Position numbers and translations under genes: made by a program
The notes under the pieces: generated by a model
Told to the model about the DNA's origin: nothing
The model's input: the letters and a program-made list of their open reading frames with translations, nothing else
Database searches by the model: none
Shown here: positions 17,992-27,188 of the stretch, piece by piece
How the letters are laid out: each line of letters begins with the position of its first letter
Numbering within the stretch: position 1 is the first letter of the stretch
NCBI GenBank assembly: GCA_028281765.1
Contig: JANQJF010000087.1
Coordinates: forward strand, 62,001 to 126,000
DNA length: 64,000 nt
Origin: Planctomycetota bacterium
GTDB lineage: Bacteria > Planctomycetota > UBA1135 > UBA2386
Direction: 5' to 3'

Positions 17992-19689
17992 CTACTCGAC
18001 CAGCGGGTCCGGACCGTGACCCCACCAGAGTAGAGACTGCGCCAAGTCTTCGTTTGCGGAGGCCCACAGGTCGTCGAACAAGACGACGACCCCGTGATCG
18101 CGGTCGCGGAGCACGGCGCAAGCATTGTGTTCACCAATGTCGACGTGCCCGGGGCGGTTCTCGGGAGCGACGAGGGCGGGCATCTCGGCTACACGCTCGT
18201 GGACCTTGGCGTGCAGCGCGCTCAGTCGCTGCTGCCGATGTGCCCGTCCGGCGAGCGTTTCTGCCATCGTCGGATTCATCCAGAACGTGCTGATCACGAG
18301 ATCCAGCACGCGCTCCGGCGGGGTGTCTCGACCACGCAGCAGGTCGGTCGCACTCGGATGTGCGAGTATGTGTTCCTCTGCCGTGTGATAGTCGTAGCCG
18401 CGCGTGCGTGCTTCGATTGCGCGAGCGATCAGCGGATCGGGAAGTGAGTCCCGATCTTCGCGTTCGTAGAACCATCCACCGAGGCGCAGCACCCATTGCT
18501 GCCGGACGCGCTTCGAGATCTCGTCATTCGAAACGTCCATCGCTCGGGCCGCGGAGTCGACGCGCTCGGCGAAGCCCTCGAGTTTGCTCCATGGCGCTCC
18601 GAGCGGAGTCCCGGACAGTTGTGGGTCGGCGACCCTGTCGATCAGGGATTGCAGGTCAGGGACGCTCAGCTCGGCGACGTTCTCGTGTCGGTCGAGTGTG
18701 TTGAGGATTGCCTCGATCGGTTGCGGGCTCTCCAGCCAGTCGTCGACCAGTTCGTATGCGATCTCTTCCGGTTCGACCGATTCCGAGTTTGCCATCCTGC
18801 GGATTGCGGGGCCTGCGTCCGAGTCGAGGAGGCGCTGTGCGGTAGAGAGGCGGTCGACCGTCGGTAGCGGCGCTGTGTCCTCGTCGTCGAGCGCGGCCAT
18901 CAGTGATTCGTGGGCGGCTGCGTGCGCTTGCGGCAGCGGTTCGTCGAGGAACAGAGTGGGGAGTCTGCTGATGGTTTCCAACGCAGGCTGTACGGATCGG
19001 TCTCCCGGCCCGGTGGCCGCGCGGCAGACCTGCCACACCGATGGCCATTCGCTCGATTCCGCCGATCGTAGGAGCGCGGGGAGATCGGGAAGCCGTACGC
19101 CATCAAAAGCCACGACGGAGTGGTCGCCGGTTCCCAACTGACTCAGCCAACCCGTGTTGTCGATACGGAACGATATGCCGAAGCATCGCCCCAAGTCGGT
19201 TGACCCCATCACCAGCGAGTGGACCGGCGGATTGGGGCGGTAGGTTGATCGATCACGGAATGTGGAGGGGAGGGCCGATGTTCTCCACGTGAAGAGCGCG
19301 AGTCGGTCGGCGCGAATCGCGCAGACCTCCGCGTCGAAGAAACCGAACGTGTACTCGGACTCGTCATCGTCGGTGAGAACGCGAAGCGAGTGTTCGTCGT
19401 GACGCACCCACACGATGTCCGAAAGCGCCGCGATCTGGTCGGAGAGTGCTTCGAGTGTGTGCGGCGCAGGTGTGCCGGCCAACCGAGCGGCCGCGAAGAG
19501 CTGCGCTAACGTGTGGACCGAACCGCCGAATCGTTCGGCAACCCAGCCGTCCACGTCCGAGGCCTGCACTGCGGCCTCCCAATGGCTCTGGAACCAAGCC
19601 AAGATACCGTCGGCGGTGAGCCGGACTCGGCGCAACATCCACGGTTCGTCTTCGTCGGGATGACGAAGCACGAAGAGAATCTCGCTCAC
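17992..19689 (-). CDS. Large cytoplasmic protein of unknown function
   Basis: I do not recognise this 565-residue protein. It has no signal peptide or membrane helix, is acidic, and appears to have two halves: a strand-rich N-terminal half (to about 200) and a helical C-terminal half. The latter includes 'SNDEISKRVRQQWVLRLGGWFYERE' and a closing 'HGVVVLFDDLWASANEDLAQSLLWW'. The start is a GTG overlapping the stop of the upstream ChaN-like gene (GTGA), so the two are translationally coupled. That upstream protein is secreted, so the meaning of the coupling is unclear. Confidence 0.5.
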   Translation of the reverse strand: MSEILFVLRHPDEDEPWMLRRVRLTADGILAWFQSHWEAAVQASDVDGWVAERFGGSVHTLAQLFAAARLAGTPAPHTLEALSDQIAALSDIVWVRHDEHSLRVLTDDDESEYTFGFFDAEVCAIRADRLALFTWRTSALPSTFRDRSTYRPNPPVHSLVMGSTDLGRCFGISFRIDNTGWLSQLGTGDHSVVAFDGVRLPDLPALLRSAESSEWPSVWQVCRAATGPGDRSVQPALETISRLPTLFLDEPLPQAHAAAHESLMAALDDEDTAPLPTVDRLSTAQRLLDSDAGPAIRRMANSESVEPEEIAYELVDDWLESPQPIEAILNTLDRHENVAELSVPDLQSLIDRVADPQLSGTPLGAPWSKLEGFAERVDSAARAMDVSNDEISKRVRQQWVLRLGGWFYEREDRDSLPDPLIARAIEARTRGYDYHTAEEHILAHPSATDLLRGRDTPPERVLDLVISTFWMNPTMAETLAGRAHRQQRLSALHAKVHERVAEMPALVAPENRPGHVDIGEHNACAVLRDRDHGVVVLFDDLWASANEDLAQSLLWWGHGPDPLVE

Positions 19690-21335
19690 TTTGGTCTTCT
19701 CGGGCGCGTGGGCTCCAGCTGCGCCCGAATGATGACCGCCGTCAAGTCGTAGTCGGTGCAGCGATGGCGGTCGCGGACCTTGACCGGGTCGTGCTTCTCG
19801 ATCCAGACGGCGTTCGTGTCGAGGTCGAGGGCGGAGCGGGCGAGCGCGGCGTCGACGGGGCCGAGCTTGCCGTCGAGGAGGTAGAAGCCGTCCGTGCGGG
19901 CGGTGCCCGACTTGACGCCCTTCTGGAACGACGTGACGAAGTTGGTGTAGTTGGTGGCCGACGCGAGGCGGTCACGTAGATCGACGTCGGCGACGTCGCG
20001 GAAGCCGTAGCCCAGGCCCTGGATCCACATCGTCGCGACCTGGCCCTTCGTCGTGGGGTGGGTGTTGTGCAGATACTCGGCATCGCGGTCGAAGTCCTCG
20101 CCCTCGACCTCGCGCTTCACCGCGTGGAAGCCACCGCCCTTGAACACGGCCAGGCCCTCACCGAGCAGGTCGCCGTGCCATTCGGTGATGTTGCGGATGA
20201 TCGCGCGCTGGCGCCGGGGGTGAAAGTCGCCGCGACCCTCGGTGTCGCGCATGTTGGTTTCGACGTGGGCGAGGTAGTCGTCGGTGACGAACGGGTACTT
20301 CCGTCCGCGCTTCGCGTCCGCGAGGAGTCGCATCACGGCTCCCGGACTCCACTCGAGGTCGAGACACGCCATGCGCACGCGTGGCTTCGCGCCGGTCAGG
20401 TTGTGACGACGCACGATGTCGAGAGTCTCCAGAGTCGTCCGAGCGTTGACGAGTGGGTGCAGCGTGTGCTTCAGGAACGTCGCCGCGGCCTTGTCGTCGA
20501 GCGTGACGTAGTGGTCGTAGAATGCGGAGTAGGAGTAGTTGAGCTCGAGGAACACCGCGCGCACGTCTCGCGTGCGGAGCAGCTCTCGAAGGACGGTGTT
20601 GAACAGTTCGCTGACGCCGACGTTCCAGTGGCTCTCCCCGACGAAGAGGACGTTGTTCTTCTCGGTCAGGCTCGCGATGCGGCGGGAGAACCCGGCTGCG
20701 AGAGTCCCGTCGTTCGCATACACGGGCGCCGCGGAGACGAGACCGTTCGGCAGCTTGGCGGCGCGAATCCGTTCCGCGTTCGGGAGCTCCTGCAGCGAGA
20801 ATCCCTCGCCGGGCTGGCCCGCAAATCGGAGGCGTCCGCCGCGGTAGTCGCCCTGGAACTTGGCCTTGCGATTCTCGGTGATCGTGCAGGCGTGTCGGCC
20901 GGTCGGTACGCCGAAGATGTCGCGGAATCCCTGCGGCGTCATGCCGGTGTAGAGGAAACGCGTCTGCTCGGCGTTGCGCAGGAAGAGGCCGACGCGTGCG
21001 CGGTTGAGGGTGATGTTGCCGAGGCGCAGCGAGCCGTCGTCGCGAATCGCGAGCGCGGGAATTCCGATCCGGTCGGGGTGTTCGAACGCTTCGAACGGCC
21101 CGAGGAACACGACACGATCGCGCTTGGACGCGTCGAACTTCGCCTCCTCGACGAGCTCGCCGACCATTGCGTTGCGCTTCTGGTAGTAGTCGAACATCCG
21201 CTGCGCGAACGCGCGGTACTCCCGCTGTGCCTTGGCGTTCGAGAGCTTGCCGACGACCCAGCGCCAGTCTGTCTCTTGGGCGTGCGCGAGCGTGGTGAGG
21301 GTGAAGAGGACGAGCGAGATGATCGCAGGGCGCAT
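19686..21335 (-). CDS. Secreted ChaN/Tiki/erythromycin-esterase-like protein
   Basis: A signal peptide (MRPAIISLVLFTLTTLAHAQ) leads a 549-residue protein. Around residues 235-275 it has 'VLFVGESHWNVGVSELFNTVL' and 'AVFLELNYSYSAFYDHY'. The G-E-S-H motif and the following acidic-strand residue are the conserved core of the ChaN/TraB/EreA superfamily, which contains heme-binding, metalloprotease-like and esterase members. Later histidines (GGGFHAVKRE, LHNTHP) may complete the site. The exact activity cannot be assigned. It is the first gene of a two-gene unit with the unknown protein at 17992. Confidence 0.6.
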   Translation of the reverse strand: MRPAIISLVLFTLTTLAHAQETDWRWVVGKLSNAKAQREYRAFAQRMFDYYQKRNAMVGELVEEAKFDASKRDRVVFLGPFEAFEHPDRIGIPALAIRDDGSLRLGNITLNRARVGLFLRNAEQTRFLYTGMTPQGFRDIFGVPTGRHACTITENRKAKFQGDYRGGRLRFAGQPGEGFSLQELPNAERIRAAKLPNGLVSAAPVYANDGTLAAGFSRRIASLTEKNNVLFVGESHWNVGVSELFNTVLRELLRTRDVRAVFLELNYSYSAFYDHYVTLDDKAAATFLKHTLHPLVNARTTLETLDIVRRHNLTGAKPRVRMACLDLEWSPGAVMRLLADAKRGRKYPFVTDDYLAHVETNMRDTEGRGDFHPRRQRAIIRNITEWHGDLLGEGLAVFKGGGFHAVKREVEGEDFDRDAEYLHNTHPTTKGQVATMWIQGLGYGFRDVADVDLRDRLASATNYTNFVTSFQKGVKSGTARTDGFYLLDGKLGPVDAALARSALDLDTNAVWIEKHDPVKVRDRHRCTDYDLTAVIIRAQLEPTRPRRPK

Positions 21336-21438
21336 CGCGACAGTGTATCGCGCCGGGCAGCGTCGAATGGTCCGTTACACTCGTTCGCATCGGTCCTATG
21401 CACGAGCGCCCTCTCTGTCCCCTCCGTGGAGATTCGCC

Positions 21439-23145
21439 ATGATCCCGTTCCGTGCCATGCTCGCGCTCGCTGCCCTCTCGGGGGCCGAACTCGTAGCGCA
21501 AACCCGTTCCGTTCACGTGCCGCAGAACCCGGTCGACTACGTCGACCATCCCGAGCTCGGCGCCGTCGTCGTGAAGTTTCGGGAAGGGCTGCGGGTCCGC
21601 TTGCTCGACGGGCGATGGGTCGGAGCGCCCGGTCTCGAGAAGGCCAACGAGATGTGCCGCTCGTTCGAGCTGAGCCGGCTGTTCGAACGGCCGGCTGCGG
21701 CCATCGATGCGGATCGGGACGCGATCGTCGCTCGGCTGCCGCAGGGAGCGGTGGCGCCACCCGATCTCAACAACTACTACGTCGTGCGGTTCGAGCCGAC
21801 GTCCGACTGGGAACTGTGCGGCAGGTTGAACGAACTCGAAGTCGTCGAGGTCGCATACCCCAAGCCGAGTGCGCAGTCGTCCACGGTGCCCTCGAACGAC
21901 CTCGCGCCGCCGACTCCGGACTACACTGGCAATCAGGTGCACCACAGCCCGGCGCCGATCGGTGTCGACTACGCGGCGTCGCGCGTGATTCCCGGAGGCC
22001 GCGGAGAAGGCATCGCGTACGGCGACGTCGAGTACGGCTGGACGGTCGATCACGAGGACATCTCGCGCCTGACGCAGAGCGTGCTCTGGGCTCCTTCGGC
22101 TCTGTTCGAAGACCATGGCACAGCGGTCGTCGGCCTGATCTCCGGTGACTGGAACTCGTACGGAATCACCGGGCTCGCGGACCAAGCGTCGGTCGCGTGC
22201 TTCGGTGCGCTCGGTTCGGTTGCGAACGCGATCAACCAAGCCGCCGCCCAGCTACCTCCAGGCAGCGTGATTTTGCTCGAGCAGCAGACGCTGGCCCAGG
22301 GCACCTACGTCCCGGTCGAGTGGGTGCAGCAGAACTTCGACGCAATCCTCAACGCGACGATGGCGGGCTACCACGTCATCGAAGCGGCGGGCAACGGCTC
22401 GACCAATCTGGACCTGCCGCAGTGGCAGTCGATGTTCGACCGTTCGATTCGGGACTGCGGTGCGGTCGTCATCGGTGCGACGGCGGGAGCCTCCCCCGTG
22501 CGCGCGTCGTTCTCCAACTGGGGAAGTATCGTCGATGTCAACTCGTGGGGCTTCAACGTGATGACGACCGGCTACGGCGATACTTTCAATCCGGACCAGT
22601 GGCAGCGGTACACCTCGACGTTCGGCGGCACGTCGTCGGCGAGCGCGATCATCACCGGTGTGTCCGTCGCACTGCTCGGCGCGATTCTCGAGCAGCAGGG
22701 CGGGACGCTGTCGCCGTCCGAGCTGCGTGACTTGTTCCGGCAGTACGGGACGCCGATCCAGCCGAACCAGGGGATCGGCCTACGCGCGAACCTGCGGGAT
22801 CTCCTGGGCGCGGTCTCGCTACCAAATGGCCTCGACCTCGTCGACACTCAGATCGGTGGGAGCATGATCATCACCCTCGAGGATCAAGGGTCTGCCTCCT
22901 ACACTGTTTTCGGCTCGTTCCAGCGCGGGTTGGTCGAAGGCCCATGGGGTCGTTTCTTGCTCGATCCGGCGCAGTCGTTCTTTGCCTTTGCGGGATCGAT
23001 GCCGTTGCCGGGTTCGCACACGATCACGCTACCCGTGCCCAACGATCCGGTGTTCAACGGCTTCACGTTGTTCATGCAGGCGGTGTATTGGGACGCGACC
23101 GGGGTGCGACTGAGCAACTCGGTGTGCAACTACTTCGGCGGCTGA
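21439..23145 (+). CDS. Secreted subtilisin-like serine protease (S8)
   Basis: The ATG at 21439 gives a signal peptide (MIPFRAMLALAALSGAELVAQ). The catalytic domain shows the triad in order: Asp in 'AYGDVEYGW', His in 'EDHGTAVVGLISG', oxyanion Asn in 'AAGNGST', and Ser in 'GGTSSASAIITG'. An N-terminal prodomain of about 170 residues precedes it. The last ~90 residues form a strand-rich domain similar in pattern to the tails of the SGNH hydrolase at 23152 and the other subtilase at 40541. It should be exported and degrade extracellular protein. It is convergent with the SGNH gene, 6 bases apart. Confidence 0.85.
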   Translation: MIPFRAMLALAALSGAELVAQTRSVHVPQNPVDYVDHPELGAVVVKFREGLRVRLLDGRWVGAPGLEKANEMCRSFELSRLFERPAAAIDADRDAIVARLPQGAVAPPDLNNYYVVRFEPTSDWELCGRLNELEVVEVAYPKPSAQSSTVPSNDLAPPTPDYTGNQVHHSPAPIGVDYAASRVIPGGRGEGIAYGDVEYGWTVDHEDISRLTQSVLWAPSALFEDHGTAVVGLISGDWNSYGITGLADQASVACFGALGSVANAINQAAAQLPPGSVILLEQQTLAQGTYVPVEWVQQNFDAILNATMAGYHVIEAAGNGSTNLDLPQWQSMFDRSIRDCGAVVIGATAGASPVRASFSNWGSIVDVNSWGFNVMTTGYGDTFNPDQWQRYTSTFGGTSSASAIITGVSVALLGAILEQQGGTLSPSELRDLFRQYGTPIQPNQGIGLRANLRDLLGAVSLPNGLDLVDTQIGGSMIITLEDQGSASYTVFGSFQRGLVEGPWGRFLLDPAQSFFAFAGSMPLPGSHTITLPVPNDPVFNGFTLFMQAVYWDATGVRLSNSVCNYFGG

Positions 23146-23151
23146 CGGTCG

Positions 23152-25083
23152 CTACTTCGTGATCGCGACGCCGTTGGTGACGCTCCAGTTGCACGAGCCG
23201 GCGGGGTCGCGAACGAGCGCCTGGCAGTAGAGCGTGTGGCCCGCTACCGAATCCGGGAGCGGGAAGTCGAGCGTCGCGGTCAAAGTGTTCGCATCCGTGA
23301 CGAACGGTGCGGTCAGCGCGACGTCGGCAGGGACGTAAATCGACAGACCGCAGTAGAAAATCTGCGCCGGTGCGATCCAGATCAGCACCGTGCCGCGAGC
23401 TCCCCCGAGCGCGTCCGAGACGACGAGGCTCGCCTTGCGGCCGTCCAAGGACGCTCGCAGCTTGGGGGCGACGCCGCCCTTGCCGGGAGATCCCGCGCCG
23501 AACGTCGTGATCTCGTCGAAGCGGACTCGGACACGGTACGTGAGTTCGAGGCCCGCGTAGTTCGCGGTGACCCTGCTCGTGCCGGCGCGCAGCGCCTGGA
23601 CTCGGCCGTGCGGCATGATTCGCACAGAGTCTTGGTTCGTCGAGTCGAAGCGCACCGCTTCGTTCGCGATCGGGTGCTCCGAGCCATCCCGGTAGTGCCC
23701 CTTCACGGAGAGGGCCGCGATTTCCAGCGGGCGACTCAGCACCACCTCCAGACGATCACTGGCGATCGAATCGAGTGGACCGCGGTTGCCCGCAGGGCTG
23801 CTGGCGTACGGATCGGCTATGGCGTCGTCGAGAATGACCCGAGCGATGTGTCGGGCGAGGCGCTCGCTCCCCTCTCGATTGAAGTGGCAGCAGGAATCGG
23901 AGTACAGCGTGTCGCGGGCATCCGCGAAGAGCATTCGGAGGTCGTGGAAGCGGATGCCCGCCTCGCGCAGGCTGGTGGACTGCTGCACCAACTTTGGGTA
24001 CCCGACTCTGACGGCTCGGACCAAGGACTGGGTTTCGAGATACGCGTTCGCGCGTTCCTCGTCACTCAGCGGTTTGGAGCCGGGGACGTACTGGTTCGGC
24101 TGCAGGAAGTGGAAGTATCGAGTGCCGCTGCCGCGGCAGATCCGGTTCATCCGTAGCGACGCTCGCTGCCACAGCGCTGCGATGTAGTCGTACTGATCGT
24201 CCTCCGTGTCGTATTCGTTCGCAGGGCCCGTGACGGAGAACGGCTTCTCGGCATTGGCGGCGGCGACCTCGAGCTCTCGCGCGGATTCCGCCGCCGTGAG
24301 CTGAAGCCAGTTGTCGGTCGCTTTCCAAACGAGACCGAGGGTTACGGACGGAACCGGCAAGCCGGAGAACGCAGCGGCGACGTCGGCGCGCAAAGACTCG
24401 AGAAACGTGATCTTGCCGAGCGCGCGCCGGGATTCGGGGTCGTCGATCTCCGCGGAGAGCGTGCTCCAGAAGCTCGGGAACGATAGCGAGATTCCTTCGA
24501 GTGCCTTGCCGGCGACCGAGCGGACTTCGTTGAACCCATCGAGGTTGACGATGACGTCGAATTCACCGCCGATCGACTCCAGGTAGTTAAGCGTCAACAG
24601 CTGTTGCGGTTGCTTGTAGCCTCCCAGCGCGAGCTGCACGACTTCGACACGTCGATTCGCGAACGCCGGGTGCGACTGGAGTTCGGATTCCAGCACCGAG
24701 GCTGCGTCCACCAGCATGAGTTGGGCGACCGACCCACCCGTAACCCCGACGATCAGTGAGTCGGGCGTGCGCTTTCGTATCGGACCGTCTGGGTTGCCGA
24801 AGCCATGGTCTCGTGTGTCCCTGCGCCAGGGCACGTGCACGTAGCCGAGGTACGGATGGATGACCGCGCCGACGCGAGCGATTTTCGCAGTCGCCGCACC
24901 CTCTCCCGAGCCGGTGATCGCCTCCTGCTGCGCTCGGACGGTCGAGAACGAGAAGCTCGTTCCGGTGACGAGTCCGTACCCCACAAAGGACAAGAGTTCG
25001 ACACACGCGTACAGAACGACGCCGATCACGGCGCAGAACAAGAGGCGCCTACGAAGCGGCAATCGGCGGGGCGGCGACGGCAT
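23152..25083 (-). CDS. Membrane-anchored SGNH/GDSL-type hydrolase with C-terminal beta domain
   Basis: One N-terminal helix (RLLFCAVIGVVLYACVELLSFVGY) anchors the 643-residue protein outside the membrane. Residues 110-400 hold an SGNH-like core: block I 'VGVTGGSVAQ' (Gly-Gly-Ser form), 'LALGGYKQPQQ' (Gly block), 'VNLDGFNEV' (Asn block) and 'YSDSCCHFNREG' (Asp..His block). This order fits O-acyl esterases or transferases acting on envelope glycans. The C-terminal 170 residues contain a Big-like region and a tail shared in pattern with the two subtilases. It is divergent from the VOC gene with a ~100-base gap. Confidence 0.7.
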   Translation of the reverse strand: MPSPPRRLPLRRRLLFCAVIGVVLYACVELLSFVGYGLVTGTSFSFSTVRAQQEAITGSGEGAATAKIARVGAVIHPYLGYVHVPWRRDTRDHGFGNPDGPIRKRTPDSLIVGVTGGSVAQLMLVDAASVLESELQSHPAFANRRVEVVQLALGGYKQPQQLLTLNYLESIGGEFDVIVNLDGFNEVRSVAGKALEGISLSFPSFWSTLSAEIDDPESRRALGKITFLESLRADVAAAFSGLPVPSVTLGLVWKATDNWLQLTAAESARELEVAAANAEKPFSVTGPANEYDTEDDQYDYIAALWQRASLRMNRICRGSGTRYFHFLQPNQYVPGSKPLSDEERANAYLETQSLVRAVRVGYPKLVQQSTSLREAGIRFHDLRMLFADARDTLYSDSCCHFNREGSERLARHIARVILDDAIADPYASSPAGNRGPLDSIASDRLEVVLSRPLEIAALSVKGHYRDGSEHPIANEAVRFDSTNQDSVRIMPHGRVQALRAGTSRVTANYAGLELTYRVRVRFDEITTFGAGSPGKGGVAPKLRASLDGRKASLVVSDALGGARGTVLIWIAPAQIFYCGLSIYVPADVALTAPFVTDANTLTATLDFPLPDSVAGHTLYCQALVRDPAGSCNWSVTNGVAITK

Positions 25084-25185
25084 GGACGGCTGGCTACAAG
25101 TGTACTCGGGGGGTTCGCACCGTGCACATTCGCGGAGCAGCGGCTACCGTGGCTCGCTCCCCTCGATCTCAGGAGCGCCCTTCGA

Positions 25186-25986
25186 ATGCCCGTTCGCAAC
25201 GACTTTTCGCCCGGTGAGTTCTGCTGGTTGGATCTCACGGCTCACGACATGAAAGCTGCCGTGGAGTGGTATGGACCGCTGTTCGGATGGCAGGCGATGG
25301 AGATGCCGACGTCCGGGGATCGGCCGCCCTACGCCTTTCTGATGAAAGGCGAGGACTGCGTCGGTGGCATCGGTCAGATGCACGAAGACATGATGGCCCA
25401 GGGTATTCCGCCGGTCTGGAACAGCTACGTCGCGACGGCGGACTGCGCCGCGACGGAGGCGAAGGCGCGTGAACTCGGCGCGACAATCACCGTGCCGACG
25501 ATGGACGTGGAAGGGCACGGCAAGCTCTGCTTCATGCTCGACCCCGAAGGTGGCGCGGTCGCCGTGTGGGAGTCGACCGCTGAGAGTTCGCCAGGAGTGC
25601 TCGTGCAGGAGCCGGGGAGTCTCAGCTGGAACGAGCTGATGACGCGCGACAGCGCCACGGCCCAACGCTTCTACGGCGAGCTGTTCGGGTGGAAGTTCGC
25701 GCCGATGCCGATGGATGGTGTCGAGTACATGATCGCAAAGAGCGGCGACACGGACGCCGGTGGGTTCATGCCGATGGACGGGCCCAAGTTCGACGGGGTC
25801 CCGGCTCACTGGCTGATCTATTTCCACGTGGACGATGTCAAGGCCACGTCGGAGATGGCCGCAGCGACGGGCGGTGCGGTGCACGTGCCACCGACGTCGA
25901 TCCCGATCGGTGAGTTCAGCTGCCTGGCGGATCCGCAGGGCGGCGGATTCGCGGTCGTGCACGTGTCGAATCCAGGCGCTTGTTAA
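25186..25986 (+). CDS. Two-domain VOC (glyoxalase-fold) protein
   Basis: The 266-residue protein comprises two vicinal-oxygen-chelate domains. The first begins 'FCWLDLTAHDMKAAVEWYGPLFGW' and the second 'LSWNELMTRDSATAQRFYGELFGW'. Each ends in a strand with an acidic residue (GAVAVWES, GGFAVVHVS). Such tandem VOC proteins are often annotated as glyoxalase/dioxygenase-like. The usual His ligand at the first strand is replaced (WLDLTAHD, WNELMTRD), so metal chemistry is uncertain. It is cytoplasmic with no signal peptide. The start is set at the ATG that begins directly before the first domain. Confidence 0.8.
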   Translation: MPVRNDFSPGEFCWLDLTAHDMKAAVEWYGPLFGWQAMEMPTSGDRPPYAFLMKGEDCVGGIGQMHEDMMAQGIPPVWNSYVATADCAATEAKARELGATITVPTMDVEGHGKLCFMLDPEGGAVAVWESTAESSPGVLVQEPGSLSWNELMTRDSATAQRFYGELFGWKFAPMPMDGVEYMIAKSGDTDAGGFMPMDGPKFDGVPAHWLIYFHVDDVKATSEMAAATGGAVHVPPTSIPIGEFSCLADPQGGGFAVVHVSNPGAC

Positions 25987-26042
25987 TGCGGTCGATCGTG
26001 TCATGGCGCCAGTCCCGCTTCCGTTCGGGGTAGACTCTCGGC

Positions 26043-27188
26043 ATGGCCCCCTCCGAATTCGAGCAGCTGAAGCGCGCCAACGAAGCGCGAGTCCTCGAGG
26101 CAGAACGCGTAGGGTCGGGCGTCGTCGACGCCTGGCCGATCGACTTCGTGTTCGAGTTCACGGGCACGTGCAATCTGCACTGCTTCATGTGCGGCTACGA
26201 GATGCTGCGCGACGACTTGCGCGATGCCGGCCGCAAGAAGTTCGAGATCCCGATCACGCAGTTCCGTGATATCGCGAAGAGCGTGTTCCCGCACGTGCGC
26301 ACGATCAACCCGACGATGAGCGGTGAGCCGTTGGCGCTGACCTACTTCGACGAGTTCCTCGATGAGATCGCGAAGTACGAGTGCAAGCTGAAGCTCTACA
26401 CGAACGGCATGCTGCTGCGCGGCGACAAGGTCGCCAAGATGATGCCGCTGCTCGAGAGCTTGACGATCTCGTTCGACGGCGCGACGAAGCAAACGTTCGA
26501 CTACGTGCGCACCGGTGCGAAGTTCGAGCAGGTCATGGAGAACCTGAAGAACTTCTCGCGGATCCGTCGTGAGATGGGGCTGCGAAAGGACGTGCTCCTC
26601 GGCTTCAGCGTCACGCTGCTGGAATGCAACGTCGTCGAACTCGCCGAGATCATCGAGATCGCGGCAGAGCACGACGTGGACCACGTCACGGCGGGCTTCG
26701 TGATCGCCGCAAACGAGCGAGTGCAGAACGAGTCGCCGCTCAATGATCCCGCGCGAACCAACCGCGAGCTCGATCGCGCGCGCATTCGCGCATCCGAGCT
26801 CGGCCTGTCCGCGCATTTCCCCGACTCACTCGCGGTGAACGGCGTGAAGCCGCCCAAGGTCGAGGTGAACAAGGAGACTCCGTCCGTCCACGTGTCGAGC
26901 GGCTATCCCGAGAAGTGGGAAGGCAAGTACTACTGCGACATGGCTTGGCGCCGCTCGTTCGTCGGGCTCGATGGTGAAGTCTCCCCGTGCTGCTCGCCGA
27001 GCCGCCCGATCTTCGGCAACGCGTTCCAGCAGGACTTCTTCGAGCTGTGGAACGGACCGGGTTACCAGAAGCTGCGACGCGGCCTGTTCACGGGCGATCT
27101 CGAGGACTACTGCAAGCGCTGTCCGTTCTTGCAGAAGAACGGCTCCGTGGACTTCTCCTCGGACGCCTACGTGTTCAGCGCCGAGTAG
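26043..27188 (+). CDS. Radical SAM protein with SPASM-type C-terminus
   Basis: The 4Fe-4S motif C-N-L-H-C-F-M-C lies at Cys43, Cys47 and Cys50, preceded by the usual strand 'FVFEFTG'. The radical SAM barrel continues with 'TINPTMSGEPLAL' (the GGEP-like glycine motif reads S-G-E-P) and 'LTISFDGATKQTFD'. A cysteine-rich C-terminus ('SPCCSPSRPIFGNAF' and 'CKRCPFLQ') fits a SPASM/twitch auxiliary cluster. Such enzymes modify peptides or small molecules; the substrate is not evident and no precursor peptide gene is adjacent. Its stop codon abuts the convergent M14 gene. Confidence 0.85.
   Translation: MAPSEFEQLKRANEARVLEAERVGSGVVDAWPIDFVFEFTGTCNLHCFMCGYEMLRDDLRDAGRKKFEIPITQFRDIAKSVFPHVRTINPTMSGEPLALTYFDEFLDEIAKYECKLKLYTNGMLLRGDKVAKMMPLLESLTISFDGATKQTFDYVRTGAKFEQVMENLKNFSRIRREMGLRKDVLLGFSVTLLECNVVELAEIIEIAAEHDVDHVTAGFVIAANERVQNESPLNDPARTNRELDRARIRASELGLSAHFPDSLAVNGVKPPKVEVNKETPSVHVSSGYPEKWEGKYYCDMAWRRSFVGLDGEVSPCCSPSRPIFGNAFQQDFFELWNGPGYQKLRRGLFTGDLEDYCKRCPFLQKNGSVDFSSDAYVFSAE

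Noticed and set aside
24720-24770. SGNH protein as inactive because GDS reads GGS
   Set aside because: GGS is a normal form of block I in one large SGNH branch, and the Asp-His block is intact.
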